Shown in pieces: positions 55,233 through 63,450 of a DNA stretch of 64,000 nt. The translations under genes were made by a program, and so were the position numbers. Numbering within the stretch: position 1 is the stretch's first letter; the number at the start of each line of letters is the position of its first letter. The notes beneath the pieces are model-generated. The model was not told where the DNA came from, did no database searches, and saw nothing but the letters and a program-made list of their open reading frames with translations. The stretch is from Profundibacter sp033851955 (GTDB lineage Bacteria > Pseudomonadota > Alphaproteobacteria > Rhodobacterales > Rhodobacteraceae): assembly GCA_033851955.1 (NCBI GenBank), contig JAWSVK010000014.1, positions 124,001 through 188,000 on the forward strand, written 5' to 3'.

Positions 55233-56435
55233 TTAGGAAACCGAGAATTTCAGCAGTTTGATCGCGGCGAAATCGCTCACATCACCACCAACACGTTTTG
55301 TTGCATAGAACAATACATGTGGTTTGGCGCTGAAGGGATCACGCAGAACACGCAGATCAGGACGCTCGGCAACGGTGTAACCAGCGCCAAAATCACCAAA
55401 GGCAATTGCAGTGGTGTCGGAACCGATGTCAGGCATGTCTTCGGCGATCAGAACTGGATAACCCATCAGACGTGCGGGCTCGCCCGCTGCCAGACCATCT
55501 GACCACAAGAAACGGCCGTCAGCGTCTTTCATCTTGCGAACAGCACCGGCAGTTTTCGAGTTCATGATGAACGTCGCACCTGCACGGTACTGGGCACCCA
55601 GCGCGTAAACCAGATCGATGATCGAATCCGCTGGTGTTACACCATCAAAATCACCGTCAACACCAGTGGCGATATAGCCCAGGTTGTTCCAAGCCCAGCT
55701 TGCGTCAGCCACAGCTGTATGCGTCAGAAAACCAGTCGGCTTGTCGATGCCATCGCCCGAAACAAATGCCGCCGCTTCAGCGCGTGAGAATTTGTCAGCG
55801 ATACGACCTGCCAACCAGCTCTCGATGTCAAAAGCACTGTCGTCCAGCAGACGCTGGCTTGCTTTAGGCAGCGCGCTCAACTCGTGCAGCGGGATGGTGA
55901 TGCGGTCAATGGATGGTGTACCAGTTTCAACGGACGGATCCGTTTCAGTGGCCCAGCCAGCGCCGACATCAGTGTGGTCGATCAGCACATCAAAGGATGT
56001 CGCCTCGACGTTCACCACATTGGCGATTGAACGCAAAGAAGCCGTGGAATTCAGCACCGATTGAATTGTGTCAGCCGTCTGTGGATCCACCAGATAACCA
56101 CCGTCCGCCGAAACAGATGTGTTCATGGATTTGCCATCCAGATGAATGCCACGCAGTGCGTCATCATCGCCCGAACGCAAATAAGCGTTGAACGCTTTTT
56201 GGTGAGGGGCATCAGTCTCAGCCGCTGCTGAAAGTGCAGGGCGTTTATGGGTCATTGTCTTGCGGTCCAGCATGGTCAATCGCTCTTCTTGTTGTTGCAG
56301 TTTAGAATTAAGGTTGTCCTGAAACTCGTTCAGATCGTTAACGAAACCGGCCATCGCGGTCTTCACCTCGGCAGCCGGAGACAGGTCCGTTGGCACACGT
56401 CCAACGTCCCGAGCCTTTCGGTCGGTTTTGCTCAT
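55233..56435 (-). CDS. GTA g5, major capsid protein (HK97 fold)
   Basis: A 400-residue capsid protein. The N-terminal part (about 1-100) is a coiled-coil scaffold segment (FVNDLNEFQDNLNSKLQQQE) that g4 removes. The HK97-fold body follows: GGYLVDPQTADTIQSVLNST, LSALPKASQRLLDDS, and YRAGATFIMNSKTAGAVRKM. The ATG at 56435 has AAGGAAC upstream. It is the most abundant particle protein. Confidence 0.96.
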   Translation of the reverse strand: MSKTDRKARDVGRVPTDLSPAAEVKTAMAGFVNDLNEFQDNLNSKLQQQEERLTMLDRKTMTHKRPALSAAAETDAPHQKAFNAYLRSGDDDALRGIHLDGKSMNTSVSADGGYLVDPQTADTIQSVLNSTASLRSIANVVNVEATSFDVLIDHTDVGAGWATETDPSVETGTPSIDRITIPLHELSALPKASQRLLDDSAFDIESWLAGRIADKFSRAEAAAFVSGDGIDKPTGFLTHTAVADASWAWNNLGYIATGVDGDFDGVTPADSIIDLVYALGAQYRAGATFIMNSKTAGAVRKMKDADGRFLWSDGLAAGEPARLMGYPVLIAEDMPDIGSDTTAIAFGDFGAGYTVAERPDLRVLRDPFSAKPHVLFYATKRVGGDVSDFAAIKLLKFSVS

Positions 56436-56557
56436 TTCTTGTTCCTTGAAAATTAGCAATTTGCGTTAAAGTGAAACAAATTACCCCCGGTTTATGGGTG
56501 CATTTTGGTACTCTTCTTTTTTGCAACGCAAAGCGCTAGTGAGGTTAGATCGCTGGC
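56436..56557 (-). other. g4-g5 intergenic region
   Basis: A 122-base leader of the capsid gene. On the minus strand it holds TTTGC-GTT-GCAAA (56520-56532), one of three copies of that palindrome in the window, followed by six further A/G bases. There is no strong fold or clear promoter. Confidence 0.35.
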
Positions 56558-57121
56558 TCAGTCGCGGGCCAGCATGTGGCGCGCATCATTGATAACGCCC
56601 GCCAGATCACGCAGAGCATCGGCATCAAGGTTATCCCCTTTCGCCCCCACCCGCGCTTCTGGAAGCATCGGAAAGGTGACCAAAGACACCTCCCAAAGCT
56701 CCAGTTCAGCCAAGAGCCGCTGGCCCTTGCCATTCTTATGTGCCTTTTTGGTGCGGTATCCGATCGACAATCCGTCAATCGCCCCCGCCTCAATCAACGC
56801 CGCCGCCTCGCGGCCCTTTTCGACGTCCAGCAACAAACGGCCTTTCACATAAAGACCCTTTTTATCTTCACGAACCTCGTCCCAAATGCCAATCGGCTGG
56901 GTCGGATCATGCTGCCACAGCATCTTTACGCTGCGCCCCTTTTGGGCAAGGTCGGCCAAAGACGCGGCATAAGCCCCCGCCTCAACCACATCACCACCCT
57001 GGTCGCATTTGCCAAAGAAACTGGCATAACCTTCAATCAGCGTGCCATCCGTAACGGTCACACCACTATCGATCCGACAGAACTTACGTTCCAAACCGGT
57101 ATCATAATCCATTGATTTCAT
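56558..57121 (-). CDS. GTA g4, prohead protease (HK97 type, S78)
   Basis: A 187-residue maturation protease. The catalytic His lies in LWQHDPTQPIGIWDE and the Ser in IDGLSIGYRTKKA. YASFFGKCDQGGDVVEAGAY is a family segment. The ATG at 57121 has AGGAAG at good spacing. It trims the capsid N terminus. Confidence 0.93.
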   Translation of the reverse strand: MKSMDYDTGLERKFCRIDSGVTVTDGTLIEGYASFFGKCDQGGDVVEAGAYAASLADLAQKGRSVKMLWQHDPTQPIGIWDEVREDKKGLYVKGRLLLDVEKGREAAALIEAGAIDGLSIGYRTKKAHKNGKGQRLLAELELWEVSLVTFPMLPEARVGAKGDNLDADALRDLAGVINDARHMLARD

Positions 57122-57131
57122 GTCCATCTTC

Positions 57132-57380
57132 CTATTTAGGTGCCGCATCAAGCAGCGAGATAACGCCTTGGGTCAACACCACGCCAACCACGCCGTAAAC
57201 CGCCAGCCACAGCCGTTTTTCCAACCGCTCGATCATCGCTTCTATGCGTGCCAAACGGTCAGCCAATGCCTCGAATTGCAACTTTGTCACCCGTTCATTG
57301 GCCTCGATACGGGCAGTTGCAGCGTCAAAACTATCGTATAAAAATCGCGAGCCACTCGCGTGTGTGCGCTCATCGGTCAT
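57132..57380 (-). CDS. GTA g3.5, GTA head formation protein
   Basis: An 82-residue protein: a helical coil (ARIEANERVTKLQFEALADR) then one membrane-like segment (LWLAVYGVVGVVLTQGVISL). It resembles the small conserved protein between portal and protease in GTAs, which is required for heads. It overlaps the portal stop by four bases. Confidence 0.85.
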   Translation of the reverse strand: MTDERTHASGSRFLYDSFDAATARIEANERVTKLQFEALADRLARIEAMIERLEKRLWLAVYGVVGVVLTQGVISLLDAAPK

Positions 57381-58549
57381 TCATCCTCCGACAGTTTTGG
57401 CAATCCCAACAAGCTGCGCTTTTCCGCGTCGGTCAAAAACGTAGCCCCGCTCACGCGCTTCCACTGGTTGTCACGTTCAGAAGACAAAGCAGGCACCTGA
57501 TCCAGATCGGGTCGCAGCTCCACAGCTTCGCCGCCAAACCGCACCAGCCACTCCGATACCGAAGCCGCCACACGTGTTGCCAATGGCAAAACCGTCAACC
57601 GGTAAAACGCACGGTTGGCTTCTTGATAGTTCGCATAGGCCGCATCGCCAGGGATGCCCAGCAACATCGGCGGAACACCGTAGGCAATCGCTATCTCACG
57701 CGCCGCGGCCTCTTTGGTCTTTTGGAATTCCATATCCGATGGAGAGAACCCCATCGGTTTCCAATCCAAACCACCCTCCAACAACATCGGGCGTCCCGCA
57801 TTTGCGGCCCCTTGATGCTGGCTGGCCATTTCGTCCACCAAACGATCATATTGATCCGGCGTCAGGCTCGCCTGCCCGTCCGATCCACGATACACAATCG
57901 CCCCCGAAGGCCGCGCCGCATTATCCAGCAAACCCTTGCTCCAACGCGACGCCGAATTGTGAACATCAACCGCACTGGCCGCCGCCTGCATTGGCGAAAA
58001 CCCGTAATGATCATCCTGCGGTGAAAACGTCTTGATATGGCAAATCGGTTGCAGATCACCGGTCATGTCAAAGCGATGCTTCTTACCGCCAACCGCATAT
58101 TCATAGGCAACCGGCCAGCCATCAGCACCCGGAACCACATTCATGCGATCACTGCGCAAAACATGCATCTCAACAGGTGCGCCCATCTCATCAGGCACCG
58201 CCTCAAGGTAACCATTGCCGGTGAGCAACAGCTGACCATAAAGTGCTTCAAACAGCTCGGCACGGCCCTGACTTGCATTCGGATGCCGAATCAAACCCAG
58301 CAGCGGATGCTCCTCATAACGCCGTTCACTGTCCTGCAGCACCAAAGGCAGCGCCGCTGCGGCCTCGGCCACCAGTTTAACACAGCGATAGCCGATCGGA
58401 TTTCCCAAAAAACCTGTGCGGGTCAAAGACACCACATCGCGCGGGCTCCACGCCACACGCCCCGCCCCGTGATACGCCACCACAGGCCCCGTCGCCGAAG
58501 CCTTTTGCTCGGGCACTGCTGCACCCTTTCTAAAGAAATTAAACGCCAT
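57377..58549 (-). CDS. GTA g3, portal protein
   Basis: A 390-residue portal of the HK97 family: FLGNPIGYRCVKLVAEAAAA, LFEALYGQLLLTGNGYLEAV, SRWSKGLLDNAARPSGAIVY and a C-terminal PALSSERDNQWKRVSGATFL. It is the DNA channel in the head vertex. AGGAG precedes the ATG. Confidence 0.95.
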   Translation of the reverse strand: MAFNFFRKGAAVPEQKASATGPVVAYHGAGRVAWSPRDVVSLTRTGFLGNPIGYRCVKLVAEAAAALPLVLQDSERRYEEHPLLGLIRHPNASQGRAELFEALYGQLLLTGNGYLEAVPDEMGAPVEMHVLRSDRMNVVPGADGWPVAYEYAVGGKKHRFDMTGDLQPICHIKTFSPQDDHYGFSPMQAAASAVDVHNSASRWSKGLLDNAARPSGAIVYRGSDGQASLTPDQYDRLVDEMASQHQGAANAGRPMLLEGGLDWKPMGFSPSDMEFQKTKEAAAREIAIAYGVPPMLLGIPGDAAYANYQEANRAFYRLTVLPLATRVAASVSEWLVRFGGEAVELRPDLDQVPALSSERDNQWKRVSGATFLTDAEKRSLLGLPKLSEDE

Positions 58550-58597
58550 AAGAAGAAGCTCCTCGTCTCTTCACCAATTTATTTTACCGATTTTTGC

Positions 58598-58611
58598 GAC
58601 AGTTCCCTGTC
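58598..58611 (-). promoter_or_regulatory. Small hairpin with GNRA-type loop in the g2-g3 gap
   Basis: GACAG and CTGTC enclose GGAA on the minus strand, a GNRA tetraloop hairpin 49 bases before the portal ATG. It is short, but the loop type appears only on the transcribed strand. Confidence 0.4.
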
Positions 58612-58621
58612 TTCTTGCCGG

Positions 58622-58654
58622 TCGTCTTGTCTGTCCAAATATCCACGTCGCGGG
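58622..58654 (+). repeat. Dispersed intergenic repeat, copy F (divergent)
   Basis: TCGTCTTGTCTGTCCAAATATCCACGTCGCGGG shares the pyrimidine stretch, AAATATCC and GC-rich tail of copies A and D, but in diverged form. It is opposite to the GTA transcript. Only part of the 150-base g2-g3 gap is explained. Confidence 0.35.
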
Positions 58655-58700
58655 TTAATATCAGTCTGCCCCGAGGCGCGTATATTTAACCAAATATTTA

Positions 58701-60044
58701 CTATAAATTCCGAACCCTTGGCCGGCGCCATTTGGCGGCTGGCTCAATCATCAACTCATGCAAGGCCCAGACCAAAGCATCGACCCGATCAGGGCTGTTC
58801 TTGCCCATAAATCCACGCGTGGTCATCAGGCACATTTGGTCCTCCAAATCCCCAAGCCCACGCAAATGCTGCACCCGTCCCTGCTCATATAAAGCGGCCA
58901 CAGGCTCGGCGCGGGCGATCTTGCCTTTAGAGGCATGAACACTGCGGTAGGGCACCATTGGGTCAATCTGGCGGATCACTGACTCCACCATGTCACCGCC
59001 TTGGTTGACCTCGGCCACCAACCGATCCGCGCCATATTCCTGCATCATGGCAATCGCCGCCTTGGCCCAGGCGGCCGGGCTGGCCGCACTCACCGTGGCG
59101 TCTTTCAACACCACAGCACGCCAATCCGCCGGATTGCCCTCGCAATTGGCTCCCACCACCACGATCCCGCATTCATCCGATCCCTTATGACCGGTGACAG
59201 GCGGATCAATCGCAACCACAATGCGGCTTAACTCTCCCGCCGCATCAACTTGCAAATCTTGCAACATATGCGAGTTCCAAAGCGCCCCCTCGGCATCCTC
59301 CAGCAATACGCCATCCAACTCCTGACGTCCCAACCGTGTGCCCGCATAGCGCGCCCGCACCTCTTCTAGGAACGACGCCGCCAGATAAGCCTTATTGGCC
59401 TCCGTAGGCGCGCTGGTCGTTACCGTGGTCGAATTGGCCAACAAGTCCTTTAACACCGGCACATTCTTTGGGGTTGTGGTCACGCATTGGCGTGGATTGT
59501 CCCCCAGCCGCAAACCAAATTGCAGCATGTCCCATGTGTCCTGACCCTTTTTCCACTTGGCCAACTCATCCACCCACGCCGCATCAAACTGAGGCCCTCG
59601 CAGGCTCTCGGGGTCATGCGCCGAAAACAGCTGCGCCACCGCCCCATTTGGCCAAACCAAACGTTTGCGCGTGGCCTGCCATTCAGGGCGCCTGTCTGGC
59701 GGAGAACAGGCCAAAATTCCGCTCTCGCCAAACACCATAACTTCACGCGCCTGCTCAATGGTTTCCCCCACCAATGCCACACGGCGCGAACGACCTATGT
59801 CTTTTGGCCGCGATCCTTCTACTTCACTGCGCACCCATTCAGCGCCCGCGCGGGTTTTCCCAGCCCCACGCCCGCCCATAATCACCCATGTGCGCCAGTC
59901 ACCTGCCGGCGGCAGCTGGTGATCAAAGGCCCAAAATTCAAAAAGATAAGGTAGCGCCAATATCTCGTTGTCGCCCAGATCATTCAGAAACGTCTCCTGA
60001 ATCTCCGGCGTCGCGCAAGCGAGCCATTCGGCGCCCGATCTCAT
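58701..60044 (-). CDS. GTA g2, large terminase subunit
   Basis: A 447-residue DNA packaging motor. Walker A is GGRGAGKT at 57-64. The AWVDELAKWK segment follows with acidic Walker B residues. The nuclease half shows VVAIDPPVTGHKGSDECGIV and DRLVAEVNQGGDMVESVIRQ. The ATG at 60044 lies 64 bases inside g1 in another frame and has no clear ribosome site, so coupling to g1 translation is likely. A longer open frame upstream has no similarity. Confidence 0.93.
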   Translation of the reverse strand: MRSGAEWLACATPEIQETFLNDLGDNEILALPYLFEFWAFDHQLPPAGDWRTWVIMGGRGAGKTRAGAEWVRSEVEGSRPKDIGRSRRVALVGETIEQAREVMVFGESGILACSPPDRRPEWQATRKRLVWPNGAVAQLFSAHDPESLRGPQFDAAWVDELAKWKKGQDTWDMLQFGLRLGDNPRQCVTTTPKNVPVLKDLLANSTTVTTSAPTEANKAYLAASFLEEVRARYAGTRLGRQELDGVLLEDAEGALWNSHMLQDLQVDAAGELSRIVVAIDPPVTGHKGSDECGIVVVGANCEGNPADWRAVVLKDATVSAASPAAWAKAAIAMMQEYGADRLVAEVNQGGDMVESVIRQIDPMVPYRSVHASKGKIARAEPVAALYEQGRVQHLRGLGDLEDQMCLMTTRGFMGKNSPDRVDALVWALHELMIEPAAKWRRPRVRNL

Positions 60045-60321
60045 CGCGTGCCGCGTCGAAGTCGAGCGCGTATTCGTGCACGATTCCGGCGGTGTGTTTA
60101 CGGAGTTTTTCAAGTTTCGACCTTTCGTCCAATGTGGTCTGTACGGCTTTGCCCAAGTCACGAATACGTCCCGCCGCCTCCTTCGAGACGTCGTTGTCTT
60201 CTTGTTCGAGCATTTCAATTATTTCTTCGGCGCGGCGTAGCATCCGGCCAAAGTGTTTCTCGGCAATCGAAAGAATACCTTCCGCACTGCCTATGTCGTC
60301 TAAAGGTGTATTGATTGTCAT
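59980..60321 (-). CDS. GTA g1, small terminase-like protein
   Basis: A 113-residue, highly charged helical protein (FGRMLRRAEEIIEMLEQEDN, TTLDERSKLEKLRKHTAGIV), as expected for the small terminase that hands DNA to g2. First gene of the cluster. There is no strong ribosome site close to its ATG (AGAGG is about 19 bases away). Its end overlaps g2 by 65 bases out of frame. Confidence 0.88.
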   Translation of the reverse strand: MTINTPLDDIGSAEGILSIAEKHFGRMLRRAEEIIEMLEQEDNDVSKEAAGRIRDLGKAVQTTLDERSKLEKLRKHTAGIVHEYALDFDAARDEIGRRMARLRDAGDSGDVSE

Positions 60322-60362
60322 ATGGTTAGAATTTGCCTCTCATGCCCATCCGCACAAGAGAA

Positions 60363-60399
60363 ATGAAAAAGCAGCCGCAGGATTTCTCCTCGACTGCTT
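60363..60399 (-). terminator. Intrinsic terminator in the GTA leader
   Basis: On the minus strand AAGCAGTCG-AGGA, a GAAA tetraloop and TCCT-G-CGGCTGCTT form a 13-bp stem with one bulged G and one G-U pair, followed by TTTTTC. It begins about 19 bases after the inferred start site and ends about 40 bases before g1. As placed, it should block most transcription into the GTA genes unless overridden, or else end a short leader RNA. Confidence 0.75.
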
Positions 60400-60424
60400 G
60401 CCCACTTCTTCTAGCTTGCCATAA

Positions 60425-60453
60425 GGTATACTTTGGAGCGTTCGCAAAGTCAA
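60425..60453 (-). promoter_or_regulatory. Candidate housekeeping promoter of the GTA cluster
   Basis: TTGACT (60453-60448), a 17-base spacer and TATACC (60430-60425). The best sigma-70-like match seen in the window. The start site would be near 60418, giving a 97-base leader to g1 that holds the terminator. Confidence 0.65.
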
Positions 60454-60478
60454 GGATAATCGGCTAAGTTGCGCGCCT

Positions 60479-60494
60479 CCCACCGCACGGTGGG
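60479..60494. promoter_or_regulatory. 16-bp palindrome upstream of the GTA promoter
   Basis: CCCACCG-CA-CGGTGGG is a perfect inverted repeat at about -61 to -76 from the inferred start. It could be an activator site, or a 3' hairpin of mltG, whose stop is 43 bases upstream. There is no T-tract. Confidence 0.45.
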
Positions 60495-60536
60495 GTTAAC
60501 AAAACCTTTAAAACACAGAGTATTAGCCGCTAAATC

Positions 60537-61691
60537 CTAGTCCTTGTTACGTTCGGCTTCAATCTTCCGCCACTTGGCGACATTCTCGTTATGCTCGCGC
60601 AGGGTGATGGCAAACGCATGCCCCCCCGTGCCATCGGCCACAAAGAAAATGAAATCCGTACTGTCTGGATTTAATGCCGCTTCAATCGCAGCCTTACCCG
60701 GGTTTGCAATTGGCCCAGGTGGCAACCCGTCGATCTGATAGGTGTTGTAATCCGTCTTGCGACGCAATTCGCTTTGACGCAAACCGCGCCCCAAAATGCC
60801 CTCGCCATTAGTGATGCCATAGATCACTGTTGGATCAGTTTGCAGGCGAATTCCTTGATTAAGCCTGTTGATAAACACACTGGCAACTTGGCGGCGCTCC
60901 GCCGCTATGCCGGTCTCTTTCTCGACAATCGACGCCAGAACCAAGGCTTCTTCCTTGTTGGCCAACGGCAGGCCATCAGCCCGCACTTCCCATGCCGCAT
61001 CCAGTATCTTCATTTGCGCAGCTTGCATACTCTCCAACACGTCAGCGCGGCTGCTGCCCAGCTTCACTTCATAGCTGTCAGGTGCCAACATCCCTTCGGC
61101 AGGCACCTCTGCCACCTCGCCTTCCAGAAAATCGGCAGCCTTCAGCGCTTCAACGATTTGCCAGCTGGTCACACCTTCGGCCAAAGCAATCCGATACCGC
61201 ACATCCGCTTCAGAACGGGCCTCAGTATAGACCGCTGGGGTTTCGTCCGTGGCAGGAACATACGCAGCCGCCTCAACGTATTTGTTGGTTTCAGGGTCCA
61301 GTTCACGCACCTGCACTTGTGTACGGCGCACCCCGACACGGTATACGATCTCGGTGCCACAGGTGTTTTTGCCACCGCGGGTCACGATATCAACAATTTC
61401 AATCATCGACGCGGCCTCAGGCACCAAAAAACTGCCAGCCTTCAATTTCTGGGTCTTTTCGGAATATTCCGCGCCAATTCGAAAAAGCATGCCATTGCTG
61501 ACCGCTCCACGGGTGCCCAACTCAACAGAAACCTCGCGCATGTTACTGCCGCTGGCGACCCGCAAACAGATCGCTTGCTCCAGCGGGCCGGCTTCCTTGT
61601 ATTTGTTCTGCATCAGCAAAACGACACCGCTGGCCACCGCCAACAGCACCACCAGAAACGACAAAAAACTCGAGGTAATATTGCGCCACAT
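60537..61691 (-). CDS. mltG: Endolytic murein transglycosylase MltG
   Basis: A 384-residue inner-membrane enzyme that ends nascent glycan strands. N-terminal helix (FLSFLVVLLAVASGVVLLM), a LysM-like subdomain, then the YceG domain with catalytic Glu in VLASIVEKETGIAAER and RLQTDPTVIYGI, DYNTYQIDGLPPGPIANPG. The start overlaps the fabF stop as TGATG. Confidence 0.95.
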   Translation of the reverse strand: MWRNITSSFLSFLVVLLAVASGVVLLMQNKYKEAGPLEQAICLRVASGSNMREVSVELGTRGAVSNGMLFRIGAEYSEKTQKLKAGSFLVPEAASMIEIVDIVTRGGKNTCGTEIVYRVGVRRTQVQVRELDPETNKYVEAAAYVPATDETPAVYTEARSEADVRYRIALAEGVTSWQIVEALKAADFLEGEVAEVPAEGMLAPDSYEVKLGSSRADVLESMQAAQMKILDAAWEVRADGLPLANKEEALVLASIVEKETGIAAERRQVASVFINRLNQGIRLQTDPTVIYGITNGEGILGRGLRQSELRRKTDYNTYQIDGLPPGPIANPGKAAIEAALNPDSTDFIFFVADGTGGHAFAITLREHNENVAKWRKIEAERNKD

Positions 61692-62953
61692 CAGTCTTTG
61701 ACCTTACCCATGACAAGGCTTGCGTTGGTGCCGCCAAACCCGAACGAATTTGACAAAACCACGTTGATTTCCCGTTTCACGGCGACCTTAGGGGCCAGAT
61801 CCAGTTTTATGCCTTCGGGCACCGTATCGAGGTTCAGCGTTGGCGGCGCGATCTGGTCGCGCAACGCAAGGATACAGAAGATCGCCTCCACAGCGCCAGC
61901 CGCGCCTAGCAAGTGCCCAATCGCCGACTTGGTCGACGACATGGTGGCACCAGAGGCCGCGTCGCCCATCAAACGCTCCACCGCACCCAGCTCGATCGTG
62001 TCAGCCATGGTCGATGTGCCATGCGCGTTGATGTAATCCACATCGGCAGGTGTAACGCCCGCCCGTTTCAACGCCGCCGACATAGATCGGAACCCACCGT
62101 CACCATCCGATGCAGGTGCGGTAATGTGATAAGCATCGCCTGACAGACCATAACCCAGAACTTCTGCGTAAATCTTGGCCCCACGCGCCTTGGCGTGCTC
62201 GTATTCTTCCAGCACAACAACACCCGCACCCTCGCCCATGACAAACCCGTCGCGGTCCTCGTCATAAGGGCGGCTGGCGGATTTGGGATCATCACTGCGT
62301 CCCGTCGACAACGCCTTACAGGCGTTAAAACCCGCAATGCCCAATTCGCAAATCGGGCTCTCGGTGCCGCCCGCAATCATCACATCCGCATCATCCAGCA
62401 TGATCAACCGCGCCGCATCACCAATCGCGTGGGCACCTGTTGAACAAGCCGTCACAACCGCGTGGTTCGGGCCTTTAAACCCGTAACGGATTGAAACCTG
62501 CCCCGAAGCAAGGTTAATCAACGAACCCGGAATGAAAAACGGTGAAATCCGACGTGGTCCGCGCTCTTTCAGCGTGATCGCCGCCTCGGCAATCGATTGC
62601 AAACCGCCAATACCCGAGCCCAGCATCACACCCGTGCGCAGACGGCTTTCCTCGTCCTCAGGCTGCCATCCAGCATCCTTAACGGCCTGATCCGCCGCCG
62701 CCATGCCGTATAAAATGAAATCATCAACCTTGCGCCGATCTTTGGGCGCCATGGTGTCATCAGGATTGAATGTGCCATCACTGCCATCGCCCAGTGGAAT
62801 TTCGCAGGCATAATCTGTCTGCAAATGACTCGCGTCAAACCGCGTGATGGTGCCAGCCCCCGACTCGCCCGCCAATATGCGGCTCCAAGTCTCCTCGACC
62901 CCACAAGCCAGCGGCGTCACCATTCCCAAACCTGTCACAACAACTCGGCGCAT
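61691..62953 (-). CDS. fabF: 3-oxoacyl-ACP synthase II
   Basis: A 420-residue condensing enzyme of fatty-acid elongation. The active-site Cys170 lies in TACSTGAHAIG, and the two His in NAHGTSTMADTIE and KSAIGHLLGAAGA. The ATG at 62953 follows GGGGGA. acpP, often adjacent, is not seen upstream. fabF-mltG is a common pair. Confidence 0.96.
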   Translation of the reverse strand: MRRVVVTGLGMVTPLACGVEETWSRILAGESGAGTITRFDASHLQTDYACEIPLGDGSDGTFNPDDTMAPKDRRKVDDFILYGMAAADQAVKDAGWQPEDEESRLRTGVMLGSGIGGLQSIAEAAITLKERGPRRISPFFIPGSLINLASGQVSIRYGFKGPNHAVVTACSTGAHAIGDAARLIMLDDADVMIAGGTESPICELGIAGFNACKALSTGRSDDPKSASRPYDEDRDGFVMGEGAGVVVLEEYEHAKARGAKIYAEVLGYGLSGDAYHITAPASDGDGGFRSMSAALKRAGVTPADVDYINAHGTSTMADTIELGAVERLMGDAASGATMSSTKSAIGHLLGAAGAVEAIFCILALRDQIAPPTLNLDTVPEGIKLDLAPKVAVKREINVVLSNSFGFGGTNASLVMGKVKD

Positions 62954-63450
62954 ATTATCCCCCAATATCGGTTTTTATTCTGCTCACAGCCCTATTACCC
63001 CGCCAATCCCCCGTTCGGCAAGCCTATCTGGTGCAATCCGCAAGGATACGCCCATATTTTGTGATCAAATCAGAAATCTGACCAGCACTCCACGCTCGGA
63101 ATAAAGGCGAAGCCGCCGAGCGAGCGCCGGCCCGCCCCATCGGGTCGGCGATTTGAGGGCTGTGCGGTGGCTGGTGAATGCAGACATACGTTGCAGGGAT
63201 AAAGCACCAAGCTGAACAGCCTGTCGCCACCCCGGCGGCCCACGGCCCGCACGGCTTGAGCATCACTTTAGAACCCCAAATCAGCCCATCAATCACGCAC
63301 CGCGCATGGACCTCGGGGTGGGTGCAAAGCGCCCTCCCCATGGGGGAGGTCCGGGCGCTGCCTTTGCAACGCAAAGGCAATAAGACGTGAAAGTCAGCTA
63401 TGCGGACTTAGCCGACCTTGAACACCGTCCCCAAAAGCATTGGGCTTCAC
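62954..63450. other. 497-base non-coding region with strong hairpins
   Basis: No gene is supported. Open frames on both strands lack recognisable families and ribosome sites. On the minus strand two structures stand out: CCTCCCC-CAT-GGGGAGG (about 63332-63348) inside an outer GCGC pairing, and TGCCTTTGC-GTT-GCAAAGGCA (63359-63379), a perfect 9-bp stem. They are adjacent. The region must also hold the fabF promoter. Confidence 0.45.

Noticed and set aside
46120..60321. Ordinary prophage
   Set aside because: No integrase, repressor, replication or lysis genes and no attachment repeats, and the gene order matches RcGTA exactly.
60496..60511. CtrA-like TTAA pair upstream of the GTA promoter
   Set aside because: The half-sites are eight bases apart, not the seven of the CtrA consensus, and the region is AT-rich by nature.
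63024..63380. 118-residue open frame in the fabF upstream region
   Set aside because: No ribosome site or recognisable domain, and it covers strong hairpins, so it is better treated as non-coding.
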